From Chryseobacterium oranimense (GTDB lineage: Bacteria > Bacteroidota > Bacteroidia > Flavobacteriales > Weeksellaceae), in contig NZ_CP104203.1 of the NCBI RefSeq assembly GCF_025244725.1, forward strand, positions 682,001 through 746,000: a stretch of DNA of 64,000 nt, given 5' to 3'. The notes under the pieces were generated by a model. That model did not search any database and was not told the DNA's origin. It saw only the letters and a list, made by a program, of their open reading frames with translations. Positions 9,001 to 16,257 of this stretch are shown here, in pieces. The position numbers were made by a program, and so were the translations under genes. Positions within the stretch are counted from its first letter, which is position 1. Every line of letters starts with the position of its first letter.

Positions 9001-9842
9001 AAGAAAATTCTGAATTTGAAAATCACAATATCATCACCTATTTGACAAGCATCATACTCACTAAGACACGTAAAACAATACGTGATTTTGGGATTGATTT
9101 TTGTGCTGATTGTTCATCATACTTTATTAAACATCCTCAACTTTTAAAAGATGCTTACTGGGCACAATATGAAATAGATTCTCACTTTGACTATGAGGGA
9201 AGAGAATTAAAAGCCCTTTTAGATTTGGATAAAAATTTCATCAATGACAGTTTAAAAAATGGAAAAATTGGATTGGGATATTCATCCAATTTGAGGTTGG
9301 AAAAAAATAACACAAGTACGTTGTGGGAATACGAGGAATATGAAGAATTGATTGAAGATTTGTTATTGACAGCTTTAGCAAATGAACAATATACATTTAT
9401 TGTTGAAGAAGATATTTATTCTTTATTCAGTTTTAGGGATGTCAATGAGGATAGAACAGAAAAAGTAAAATCGCTCATTATTAAACTTACTCAAAAACAT
9501 AGCAAAAATGAAAAGATTGTGTTAATGCTTATTGAAGTTGTGTATCATAATTTTAATGGTTGGTTTGTCGAATATTTTAGAGAATTTCTTCTTATCAATA
9601 AGGAAGTTACTCTAACAAGGAAAATTAATTTTGGACGAAGTGAAAGTTGGTCGGGTAGTCGAGTTCCTTTAATTCAGAAGAAAATTGAATTTTATCAGGA
9701 TATTCTAAAAATGATAAATGCACTACCAAACATTTTAGACTATTCAGAGCATATAGATTATTTCGAACAAAAAATAGGTTGGAAGAAAAAGGAAATTGAG
9801 GATGAGCAAAGAAAGGATTTTATGGAAGAGTTTTATTATTAA
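6063..9842 (+). CDS. Nuclease-STAND NTPase with long helical C-terminus (candidate anti-phage sensor)
   Basis: 1259 residues. Residues 1-150 look like a PD-(D/E)xK endonuclease variant: TPD at 51-53 and VECTTK at 65-70 give D53, E66 and K70. A linker leads to NKFIGREEEL (188-197) and a P-loop NTPase: Walker A GGAGVGKS (213-220), Walker B IILFDD (262-267) and an arginine sensor-like VIITTRD (292-298), the layout of STAND ATPases. From about residue 400 to the end the protein is alpha-helical and repeat-like, the usual ligand-sensing part of STAND proteins. Known STAND antiviral proteins (Avs and related families) use this order: effector, NTPase, sensor. It is the first gene of a two-gene unit, 69 bp before the next. 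I infer phage recognition followed by nucleic-acid cleavage. Confidence 0.7.
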   Translation: MNTITQIENALKAINQASFQTLVNHLLYLQGNKFIGAPGAVVGKEKTSKGTPDSFFVNEDKYIFVECTTKERLGESKSFFDKLSKDVDHCFKEDITTIEKEKIEKVILACNEKISAEEHNLLNTKVKSYNPSTKFEVLNIQNLPFLIFDIPKLADEYLNIQVVKGDIYTLEQFLLKTGKGIQPSLTNKFIGREEELKNSIEALKKYDILLLSGGAGVGKSKLAVKILEELSRDNYVPIVIQSSGVSLLDDYQHLFLPGKQHIILFDDANKSINNLNYLLNKIEASQSYSAKVIITTRDYVKKQVSVTLDSYLYKEFNIPEFKDEEIREIILAALPNLKYHSDIKRKIVDLAKGNARVALMATSSVTPDSETNYLNSPVLLYEKYFKKISEEIGIFNNPIILKSLAIVSFFGVLDRNNEELKIILSNKFNIDWNELWTAIMELHNNEILDVYSNEIVKVSDQVLATYTFYKCFIDNKSSVINYAEWIATFIEKLSNRIRATLIDVNNTFVYYHVRDLVLPHLNEVIKQIKTDEELYAFYNLFWFYKGRDCLLYLKKWIENLPQEEYIETLKFSYVHNDHTRATKHFELLKGFWNHPNELFKPSLELTLALLNKQPSRLSEILKFIHDDFKYTLEDREQGYLRQNMLLDILLDDNLINAQKTFANGIFLNLSEALLGWHYDEFRSAKGHAFTIYNFDLYKSDELMKLRDRILNQFYHLFEIENEQVQKALHQIIYPGGDIDKSIYVDELPIYQKLISEKLDNKQYAHCKFVSVLAKHLTEAGAVYPESWNEFIESDIRKLSKFLKPDWEYREGKSIQESEKEKRQEFDVFVKATDWQSLEKFLLNINALYKQQKDNNGWYIESAVTDIYISIARKSKSEFENALKLFFSGRVLFPLRTTIINIALVELIMTGKELLDIMNDYEFQGKPYWESVLIVMLPEEQVNEVFFKLFINTFLKPDEYIYIHRMLDYLKYGPLFEEYKKENSEFENHNIITYLTSIILTKTRKTIRDFGIDFCADCSSYFIKHPQLLKDAYWAQYEIDSHFDYEGRELKALLDLDKNFINDSLKNGKIGLGYSSNLRLEKNNTSTLWEYEEYEELIEDLLLTALANEQYTFIVEEDIYSLFSFRDVNEDRTEKVKSLIIKLTQKHSKNEKIVLMLIEVVYHNFNGWFVEYFREFLLINKEVTLTRKINFGRSESWSGSRVPLIQKKIEFYQDILKMINALPNILDYSEHIDYFEQKIGWKKKEIEDEQRKDFMEEFYY

Positions 9843-9911
9843 AAATATTCATACAATTATAGCTATTTTAGGTGTTAAATTTTATTTTTTTTAATACAAA
9901 AACATTAATAA

Positions 9912-12050
9912 ATGACTGAACCGAATTTAATAGATAAATGGAAAAATGAACTTCCAATTGAAATTCAATCCAATTTATCTATAATCCAAGATATTTGTAG
10001 CAAGATAAACTCTTTTGACCTTATTTCTTATATTGCATTTTACAATCATCTTCATAATTCTGAAGAATATACTGATTATAGGGACGATAAACATTTTTTT
10101 GTTTCGGAAGTAGTAGCTTGTCAATGTCTAAAAAGTGATTTTGTAGATGACACATCTATTCTTACCGAAGAAATTTTAGAAGATTTTTTAAACATTCAAA
10201 GAGCAACGTTGAAATATTGTACAATGACAGATGCGAAGCAAATGTTTGAAGAAGAAGAGAAAGATGATGTTTTTAATGAAATTGTATCTAAAATTGAAAA
10301 CGAATCAAAAAAAGTAAGAAACCCAGGTCATCCTAAACATCACTTAATTTTTTCAAAAGAGTTATTTAAACCTTTTGGAAATCAAATTATGTCCATTTTT
10401 GGCTTTACTCTGGATAATTCTATTACAATTCGAGATAACATAGCTAGATTTTTAAATTTTAAGTACAATAAATTTCTCAATGAGGTTGAAGAAAGGGCTA
10501 GATATCATTCAAAACAAACAATTGGATTTAAAAATGGGAAAATTTCTAAAAATGAATTAATAATTGAAGTTGATAATATAGAAGAAATAGCAAAATTATC
10601 AGATTCAGAAATTCGTAAAATATATAAGGTTTATTTTTTTAATGAATTATTGGCTAATTTTAATAAGGCGGGAACATTTTCAGCATATGAATTAGCTGAT
10701 TTTTTAGAAATACCTTTAGAAAATGTTGAGAATTTTTTAGATAGATTTTCATGTGGCTTCACTTCTGTTGAAAATTCTGAAAACATATATCAACCTAATT
10801 CTATTCTAAAACAAAAGCCCTTAATCAAGTATAATAATAAATATGTTATTCCATCAATTCCGTTATTGGTATGGGTAGTTGAGGACGCTTTTGAAAATGA
10901 ATTTAAAAAAAACGTAAAGCTGTATGGAAAATTTATCTCATATAAACATGATTTTTTGCTACGCCAGTCCGAAATATATTTTAAAAACATTTTACCAAAA
11001 TCTACTTTTTACTCAAATATGTTTTATGGTAATAAGGAAAATAGGTTTGAAACAGATGGGCTACTCGTCTTTAATGATTATTTATTTATTATTGAAGCAA
11101 AAGCAAACAGGTTGTCATCTAAAGCAAAATCAGGGCATAAACTTAAAACTGATGATCATTTAAATGATATAATAAAGGGATCTTATAGTCAATGTTTAAG
11201 AACTCTTTCATATTTAAAAGAAAATAAAGATGTCGTATTTGAGAATAAGAATAAACAAAAAGTAAATTTACAGCTCAATGATTTTAAAGAAGTTGTATTG
11301 GTTTCGTTAACTTTGGAACAACTAGGGAATATTGTTCCTATTTTAAAAACTTCAGATAAACTAAACTATTTTGATGATAATCATTTTCCATGGATTATAA
11401 GTATATATGATTTAGTTGTTGTAAATGACTTTTTTGAAACACCTTCTTTGTTAATCAGTTATTTAAAAGTAAGAAATAAGTTTTTAACTTATGAAAATAC
11501 CTATATTTATGAAGAACTTGACTTGATTGGTTATTTTCTAAAACAAAGAGGGGCTCAATTGAGCTTTATGATTGAAGAGAATAAAAACGATGGGGTGAAT
11601 CATTTTTATTTTGAACCTGAGACTGATTTTATCAATAACTATTATATGTATAAATTCAATTTGCCAAATAAATATATTAGAAAACCTTCTTATTTTTCGA
11701 ATATTGAATTTAAAGAATTGATTTCAAAAATTGATGATTCAAATTTACCACAGTCCATAGAAACTTCTGTGCAGTTGATGGAGTTTAATAAAAAATCTAT
11801 CACTGAACTTTCTAAAAGATATAAAAAAAATATAAAGCAATTTCAAAAAGATAAGCAGCTGCATGATTGTTCGATTTTTACTAAAGAGCGTGGTGGGCTT
11901 GGATTTACATATATGATTGCAAAAGATGAACATTTACTAAAAGAAAAATTAAGCAAGTACATTCATTATAAAAAAACTCAGCTTTTTGCACATACTTGGA
12001 TTGGAGTAGGTGAGATTGATGGGAAGATTAAATATATACAGATGATTTAG
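9912..12050 (+). CDS. Large protein with internal PD-(D/E)xK nuclease core (candidate defence partner)
   Basis: 712 residues, cytoplasmic and very AT-rich in codon use. Around residues 379-397 it has FETDGLLVF then IIEAKA, which gives D382 and E395-x-K397, a classic PD-(D/E)xK active site. A helical segment with conserved-looking Gln/Tyr (SYSQCLRTLSYL) follows, as in NERD- and Mrr-like nucleases. The N-terminal 300 residues are helical with no recognised domain. The C-terminus (FAHTWIGVGEIDGKIKYIQMI) is beta-rich and may be a separate small domain. It lies 69 bp after the STAND gene on the same strand with no terminator between, so both are probably cotranscribed. The family is not known to me. 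Confidence 0.6.
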   Translation: MTEPNLIDKWKNELPIEIQSNLSIIQDICSKINSFDLISYIAFYNHLHNSEEYTDYRDDKHFFVSEVVACQCLKSDFVDDTSILTEEILEDFLNIQRATLKYCTMTDAKQMFEEEEKDDVFNEIVSKIENESKKVRNPGHPKHHLIFSKELFKPFGNQIMSIFGFTLDNSITIRDNIARFLNFKYNKFLNEVEERARYHSKQTIGFKNGKISKNELIIEVDNIEEIAKLSDSEIRKIYKVYFFNELLANFNKAGTFSAYELADFLEIPLENVENFLDRFSCGFTSVENSENIYQPNSILKQKPLIKYNNKYVIPSIPLLVWVVEDAFENEFKKNVKLYGKFISYKHDFLLRQSEIYFKNILPKSTFYSNMFYGNKENRFETDGLLVFNDYLFIIEAKANRLSSKAKSGHKLKTDDHLNDIIKGSYSQCLRTLSYLKENKDVVFENKNKQKVNLQLNDFKEVVLVSLTLEQLGNIVPILKTSDKLNYFDDNHFPWIISIYDLVVVNDFFETPSLLISYLKVRNKFLTYENTYIYEELDLIGYFLKQRGAQLSFMIEENKNDGVNHFYFEPETDFINNYYMYKFNLPNKYIRKPSYFSNIEFKELISKIDDSNLPQSIETSVQLMEFNKKSITELSKRYKKNIKQFQKDKQLHDCSIFTKERGGLGFTYMIAKDEHLLKEKLSKYIHYKKTQLFAHTWIGVGEIDGKIKYIQMI

Positions 12051-12211
12051 TAAATATTTAACAATAAATAAGTCGTATATCAAAAAGGTAATGATTTTTT
12101 TAAACAAAAAAATAACAGCATACAAAAATAAAAAGCCATTAATTTTTTCAATAAAATACATAATTTTCACGTTTTTAGGTAAAGGCTTCTTCTAATAAAA
12201 GCGACCTAACT

Positions 12212-12685
12212 ATGTCTGCTGTTTATCTGTACATACGAGTCAGTACCGATGAACAGGCTGTAAAAAGATACTCCCAACGCAGCCAGTTGGACCGACTTGT
12301 GCTTTATTGTAAAGATCACAATCTCATTGTTACCAAAACCATTTTCGAAGACTATTCAGCGAAATCATTCAACCGACCGGAATGGAACAAACTATTCGCT
12401 GAACTTAAGCTCACTAAAAATCAATCTTCACTTATTCTCTTTACTTATTGGGATCGATTTAACCGCAATATTATGGATGCTTATAAGATGTTAGAAAGAT
12501 TGCAGAATATGAAAGTCTCCATTCAGGCTATTGAACAGCAGTTAGACTTCTCAATTCCAGAAAGTAAAATTATGTTGGCAATGTATTGGGCTACTTCTGA
12601 AGTAGAAAACGATAAAAGAAGCCGTAATGTGCGTTTGGGAATGCAAAAAGCAAGACTGGAAGGAAGATGGGATTCGAACCTTTGA
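12212..12685 (+). pseudogene. Truncated serine recombinase
   Basis: 157 residues covering only the resolvase catalytic domain: YIRVSTDEQ with R9 and catalytic S11 at the start, a central WDRFNRN segment and a late MYWATSEVENDKRSRNVRLG stretch that forms helix E. Large serine recombinases continue for 300 or more residues (GRWxGxxPYGY and a zinc-ribbon/coiled-coil). Here the frame breaks at EGRW, and the last residues, DSNL, are encoded by the T-loop of a tRNA relic. The DNA-binding half is missing, so it should be inactive for integration. It was probably the module's own integrase. Confidence 0.85.
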
Positions 12686-12729
12686 CCGTCCCGATTAAAA
12701 ATCGGGATGCTCTATCCTTACTGATTAAG
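12669..12729 (-). pseudogene. tRNA-Lys(UUU) relic at the recombinase junction
   Basis: On the minus strand a perfect anticodon arm is present: 5-bp stem 12702-12706/12690-12694 and a 7-base loop TTTTTAA, so the anticodon is TTT (Lys). A GGATAGAGC D-arm portion precedes it, and the invariant GGTTCGAATCC T-loop follows. The T-stem does not pair well and both acceptor strands are missing. This is a partial tRNA gene fused to the recombinase gene, the scar expected from recombination at a tRNA gene. Confidence 0.65.
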
Positions 12730-12760
12730 TTTTGAAATTAAAAATGTGGTAATAAAAACA

Positions 12761-12792
12761 AAAAACCTCACCATAAAAATGATGAGGTTTTT
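12761..12792. terminator. Bidirectional hairpin
   Basis: AAAAACCTCA (12761-12770) pairs with TGAGGTTTTT (12783-12792), flanked by A and T runs. It stands between the island genes and the first operator of the carbonyl cluster, so it would insulate them. The remaining bases between 12686 and 12970 hold only the relics listed here. Confidence 0.65.
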
Positions 12793-12901
12793 TGTGAACT
12801 TGCTGGTTGGAACATCAAACCAATTTTTAAAAGATATTGAATGTTTTTCGTGTTTATGTGATTGATATTTAGTTGTTTATGTTTGTGTTTATTTTATTTT
12901 G

Positions 12902-12917
12902 ATTTGAATCCTGTTGA
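12902..12917. repeat. Right copy of island boundary repeat
   Basis: TTTGAATCCTGTTGA (12903-12917) is identical to 5949-5963, and both are preceded by TTTTGATTT. It lies 53 bp before the first 41-bp operator, which marks the boundary between the defence module and the AraC-linked cluster. Confidence 0.6.
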
Positions 12918-12969
12918 CAATTTTTAATATTTTGTATTGAATTTTTTAGAGCTTAAACATTTTTATTCA

Positions 12970-13035
12970 ACAGAGATTCTGTTACAACTTACCTTAATTC
13001 GGATACACTGTTTGTTCCCAGTCTTTAGAACTTTG
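12970..13035 (+). promoter_or_regulatory. Operator/promoter 1 of the AraC-linked regulon
   Basis: A 41-bp element (12970-13010) begins ACAGAGATTCTGTTACAAC and ends with GGATACA. It contains half-sites GTTACA and GATACA spaced 21 bp start to start, about two helical turns. GAACTTTG at 13028-13035 is a -7-like box exactly 58 nt from the element start. The ATG is 87 nt from the element start. The proximal half-site falls where a -33 element should be, typical of AraC activation. Confidence 0.75.
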
Positions 13036-13056
13036 TCATACTTAAAACAATATAGT

Positions 13057-14127
13057 ATGAACACATTTAAAATGTTAGTTATAACTGCCAGTATGGGTAT
13101 GTATTCCAATGGTATGGCAGCTATCGATGTAAAAGGTACAATTTCTTTTAACTCGCAGATTGCGGACAAAAATGTTTCAATTTCTCAACGGAATAAAAAT
13201 TATAGTAAAATGGATACGCTCAAATCCAACCAGACAATCATCAATTTAGGAGGGCATCAGGTTCCTGTTTTAAAGGGAGGACTTTATGACAGATTCCGTT
13301 CAAACCCACCTTTGTCAGTAGTTGAAAAAGAAGCGCCTGAAATTGATCTGAGCTGGTTTAAAACTATTCAAAAACAGAAAAAGGAGGTCGGGTTTACAAC
13401 ATACTCTCCTAATTTCTATTACAGTAACAGTAGTATAACGGCAATATATACTGCTGATATGACAATGCTGAAAAAGCTAATCCCAGCAGAAGTTCGTGAT
13501 ATTGTGAAACCTATTTCAATTACACCTGGACGTGGCCTGGTTGCAATCACAGCATATGCTTACCATTATTGTGATAATGATTCCTATAATGAGTTATCCA
13601 TCTCTATTGTAACTACGAAACCAAATTCAACAAATTGGGGAGTATTTTCTCTTATGAAGGAGCTTAAGAATAAAAATCTTTGGGGGTACGTTCTGAAGCT
13701 TCCTGTAGACACAGAACTGGCGAGAGTTCGTGGGGTAGTGGGATATAACCTGCCGAAATGGTTGATTCCAATGAAATATAGTGATCAAGGAGAGATGATG
13801 AAGTTCGACTTTTATGATGAGTCGGGGAAAATGGATTTTTCGATGGGAGGGAAAAAACTGGCTATTGGAGATGTTCAACCGGATATTGTCCGTTCAAACT
13901 TTATTAACAAGGATAGAAATGGTCAACTGACTCACGGTTATACTGATGTCAGAGCCATTAAGAAAGCAAGTAGCAAAAAGAAGGATGACGTACAGCTCAA
14001 TCTTACCAACGGGCCTTTATCCATGTTTATCAAATCATTGGATCTTGGTAAACTAATGCGTTATGATTATCAGCCGGAATTCCAGGCGGCACTGTATACT
14101 CCTGAATTAACAGAAAGATCTAAATAA
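13057..14127 (+). CDS. Acetoacetate-decarboxylase-family protein, paralogue 1
   Basis: 356 residues from the ATG at 13057. A longer frame to 12937 would run through the operator, so it is rejected. From about residue 60 it follows the acetoacetate decarboxylase fold: PVLKGGLYDRF, IDLSWFKTIQKQKKEVGFTT, NELSISIVTTKP and ARVRGVVGYNLPKW, with K234 a candidate for the Schiff-base lysine. True decarboxylases are about 250 residues, so substrate and activity are open. The first 19 residues (KMLVITASMGMYSNG) resemble the start of the DJ-1 gene downstream (KILIIVTNINMYASG), as if the gene were fused to a DJ-1 leader. It is followed 29 bp later by the epimerase-like gene. Confidence 0.75.
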   Translation: MNTFKMLVITASMGMYSNGMAAIDVKGTISFNSQIADKNVSISQRNKNYSKMDTLKSNQTIINLGGHQVPVLKGGLYDRFRSNPPLSVVEKEAPEIDLSWFKTIQKQKKEVGFTTYSPNFYYSNSSITAIYTADMTMLKKLIPAEVRDIVKPISITPGRGLVAITAYAYHYCDNDSYNELSISIVTTKPNSTNWGVFSLMKELKNKNLWGYVLKLPVDTELARVRGVVGYNLPKWLIPMKYSDQGEMMKFDFYDESGKMDFSMGGKKLAIGDVQPDIVRSNFINKDRNGQLTHGYTDVRAIKKASSKKKDDVQLNLTNGPLSMFIKSLDLGKLMRYDYQPEFQAALYTPELTERSK

Positions 14128-14156
14128 AGATATTAAAGAATTAAACGTAAAGTAAT

Positions 14157-15101
14157 ATGCAAACAATATTGGGAGCTAACGGTCAAATAGGCGAAGAACT
14201 GGCAAGAGAGTTGAAGAGAAACTTTACCTCAGATATCCGGATTGTTGGTAGAAATGCACAAAAAGTAAATGATACCGATGAGGTTTTTCTTGCAGACTTA
14301 TCTATTAGAGAAAATGCGGTTGAAGCTGTAAAAGACAGTGAAATTGCTTATTTCACATTAGGATTGCCTATTAGTACATCTCTTTGGGAGGAGCAGTTCT
14401 CTCTCATCACCAGAAATGTAATAGATGCATGCAAGATTAATGGAACTAAGCTCGTGTTCTTTGATAACACGTATATGTATCCACAGGATGGCAGAGTTCT
14501 TACCGAGGATACTGAATTTGCTCCTGTGGGCAGAAAGGGAAAGGTAAGAGAAGAAATGACAGCAATGTTGTTGGAGGAAATGAACTCAGGACAGATAGAT
14601 GCGGTAATTTGCCGTGCTCCTGAGTTTTATGGTCCGGGTAAAACACAGAGTATTACCAATACAATGATCTTTAATAAAATCAAAGAAGGGCAGACCATTG
14701 AAATACCACTGAGTACAGATAAGAGAAGGAGTCTGATCTGGACACCGGATGCAAGCCGTGCCACGGCATTGATCGGAAATACGGCTGATGCATATGGGCA
14801 GACATGGCATTTACCGGTGGATAATAGTCACCCCACTTATGCCGAGTTTATCAGTCTGGTATCTGAAATTTATGGAAAGGAATTTGAGTTTACAATAGTA
14901 CCGGTATATATATTCCAAAAGGGAGCACAATCCAGTACAGTATTTGCTGAATTATTGGAATTACTACCAAGGTATGCTTTTGATAATCTGTTTGAGGATG
15001 CCAAATTCAGAAGTCGTTTTTCGGAATTTCACACAACAAGTTACAGAGAAGGGATTGAACAAATCAGAAATGAACAAACTTCAATTAAAAAAAATCAGTA
15101 A
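14157..15101 (+). CDS. NAD-dependent epimerase/dehydratase-like protein, paralogue 1
   Basis: 314 residues with an N-terminal Rossmann motif GANGQIG (6-12), an acidic turn and VFFDNTYMYPQ in place of the usual SDR YxxxK region, then CRAPEFYGPG and SLIWTPDASRATALIG. This is the atypical/extended SDR type. It probably oxidises, reduces or rearranges a small carbonyl or sugar-like substrate using NAD(P). It sits between the ADC-like gene and the AraC gene in operon 1. A close paralogue is encoded at 19528-20469, sharing long runs such as ACKINGTKLVFFDNTYMYPQ, so duplication within the cluster is likely. Confidence 0.8.
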   Translation: MQTILGANGQIGEELARELKRNFTSDIRIVGRNAQKVNDTDEVFLADLSIRENAVEAVKDSEIAYFTLGLPISTSLWEEQFSLITRNVIDACKINGTKLVFFDNTYMYPQDGRVLTEDTEFAPVGRKGKVREEMTAMLLEEMNSGQIDAVICRAPEFYGPGKTQSITNTMIFNKIKEGQTIEIPLSTDKRRSLIWTPDASRATALIGNTADAYGQTWHLPVDNSHPTYAEFISLVSEIYGKEFEFTIVPVYIFQKGAQSSTVFAELLELLPRYAFDNLFEDAKFRSRFSEFHTTSYREGIEQIRNEQTSIKKNQ

Positions 15102-15108
15102 ATTAGTT

Positions 15109-16044
15109 ATGTATAAATCAGAAAATCAAAATATGAAAACTCCAGAAAAGGTTTCGTCAATTAATGCCCTGCATCAGTTTCTAGGATTGAAAAAAACGTC
15201 GAATCCACTGATTAGTGTGTTCAATTTTGATGATGTCAATCTGGAACCGGAAACGATTCTAAGTGCAATTACTACAGATTTTTATGTTATTGCATTGAAA
15301 AAGGAATGTGCGGGAGGTAAGTGCAGATATGGACAACAGTATTATGACTTTGATGAAGGGATCATGTATTTTATTGCCCCTCATCAGGTACTCCAATTTG
15401 AAGATGTGCTTCTGAATGGTGTAAAGGGCTTTGTTTTGGTAGTGCATCCTGATTTCTTTCAGGGATATCCTTTAGCATCGCAGGTTAAAGATTATGGTTA
15501 TTTTTCCTATGCGACCAATGAGGCTTTGCACCTTTCAGAAAAAGAAGAAACTTCTGTTATGGATATCATTCATAACGTTGGAAATGAAATTGAAGGGAAT
15601 ATGGATAGTTTTACACAGGATCTGCTGGTTTCCAATATTGAGCTTTTGCTTAAATACTGTGACCGTTTCTATAACCGTCAGTTTTTAACGAGAAAAAAGG
15701 CGAATAATGATTTACTTACAAAGTTGGAAAACTTACTGGATGGTTATTTCAAGAATGATAATTTAGTAATCAATGGAATACCTTCTGTTCACTTAATAGC
15801 AAATGAATTGAATCTAAGTGCCAACTATTTAAGCGATATGCTCAGAGTTCAGACAGGAAAAACAACCCAGCAGCATATTCAGAACCGATTGATAGAGAAA
15901 GCCAAAGAATTATTGTCAACAACGGAATTGTCTGTATCAGAAATCGCTTATCATTTAGGGTTTGAGCATCCACAATCATTTCACCGTCTGTTTAAAAACC
16001 GTACTACTTTTTCACCTCTGGAATTCAGAGCCTCATTTAATTAA
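15109..16044 (+). CDS. AraC-family regulator, probable master regulator of the cluster
   Basis: 311 residues from the ATG at 15109, seven bases after the epimerase stop. Upstream in-frame ATGs would overlap that gene; ATG 15133 is an alternative. The N-terminal 170 residues form a cupin-like sensor (CAGGKCRYGQQYYDFDEGIMYFIAPHQ). The C-terminal 100 residues carry two HTH motifs: VHLIANELNLSANYLSDMLR and VSEIAYHLGFEHPQSFHRLF, ending SPLEFR. It is the last gene of operon 1, before a strong terminator. Each of the four operons has the same AraC-type tandem half-site, so autoregulation and control of all four is the simplest model (inference). Confidence 0.85.
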   Translation: MYKSENQNMKTPEKVSSINALHQFLGLKKTSNPLISVFNFDDVNLEPETILSAITTDFYVIALKKECAGGKCRYGQQYYDFDEGIMYFIAPHQVLQFEDVLLNGVKGFVLVVHPDFFQGYPLASQVKDYGYFSYATNEALHLSEKEETSVMDIIHNVGNEIEGNMDSFTQDLLVSNIELLLKYCDRFYNRQFLTRKKANNDLLTKLENLLDGYFKNDNLVINGIPSVHLIANELNLSANYLSDMLRVQTGKTTQQHIQNRLIEKAKELLSTTELSVSEIAYHLGFEHPQSFHRLFKNRTTFSPLEFRASFN

Positions 16045-16097
16045 TGAAAAAGGTACTCTAATTTAACGAATGCATTAATATTAATAAATATTGAAAA

Positions 16098-16124
16098 GAT
16101 GGGTTGTAATTATTACAACCCATC
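16098..16124 (+). terminator. Intrinsic terminator of operon 1
   Basis: GATGGGTTGTAA (16098-16109) pairs perfectly with TTACAACCCATC (16113-16124) around a 3-nt loop and is followed by a T-rich tract. It lies 54 bp after the AraC gene and just before operator 2. Confidence 0.85.
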
Positions 16125-16170
16125 TTTTTTTATTTTTTATTGGGTTTGGTGTTTGAAATAAATCAATAAA

Positions 16171-16236
16171 ACAGAGATTCTGTTACAACTTACCTTATTT
16201 AGGTTACAATAACTCATCGGATGTTTTGGACCTTTG
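16171..16236 (+). promoter_or_regulatory. Operator/promoter 2
   Basis: The 41-bp element (16171-16211) is nearly identical to copy 1 over its first 27 bases and ends AGGTTACA. The -7-like box GACCTTTG at 16229-16236 is again 58 nt from the element start. The DJ-1-type gene begins 87 nt from the element start. Confidence 0.75.
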
Positions 16237-16257
16237 TTGTATAAAAATACTTATACA

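Larger units (their letters stand above)
5949..12917. mobile_element. AT-rich inserted module carrying a candidate defence system
   Basis: The 15-bp direct repeat at 5949-5963 and 12903-12917 encloses about 7 kb. Inside are a nuclease-STAND protein, a second nuclease-domain protein and a truncated serine recombinase. Coding sequence here is visibly more AT-rich than the flanking housekeeping genes, with many AAA/AAT/TTT codons. The right end contains a tRNA-Lys relic and a terminator. The element is probably immobile now because its recombinase is truncated. Confidence 0.55.

Noticed and set aside
12794..12820. GTGAACTTG followed by a TCAAACC word, looking like another tRNA 3' end
   Set aside because: It shares only short words with tRNA-Arg and has no pairing arms. 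It is too weak to count as an attachment relic.
12937..13056. N-terminal extension of ADC paralogue 1 by 40 residues
   Set aside because: The extension would translate the operator and promoter. The start at 13057 matches the 87-91 nt spacing of the other three units.
14944..15108. Longer AraC start overlapping the epimerase-like gene
   Set aside because: It would overlap 158 bp of a well-supported gene in another frame. The ATG at 15109 begins just after its stop.
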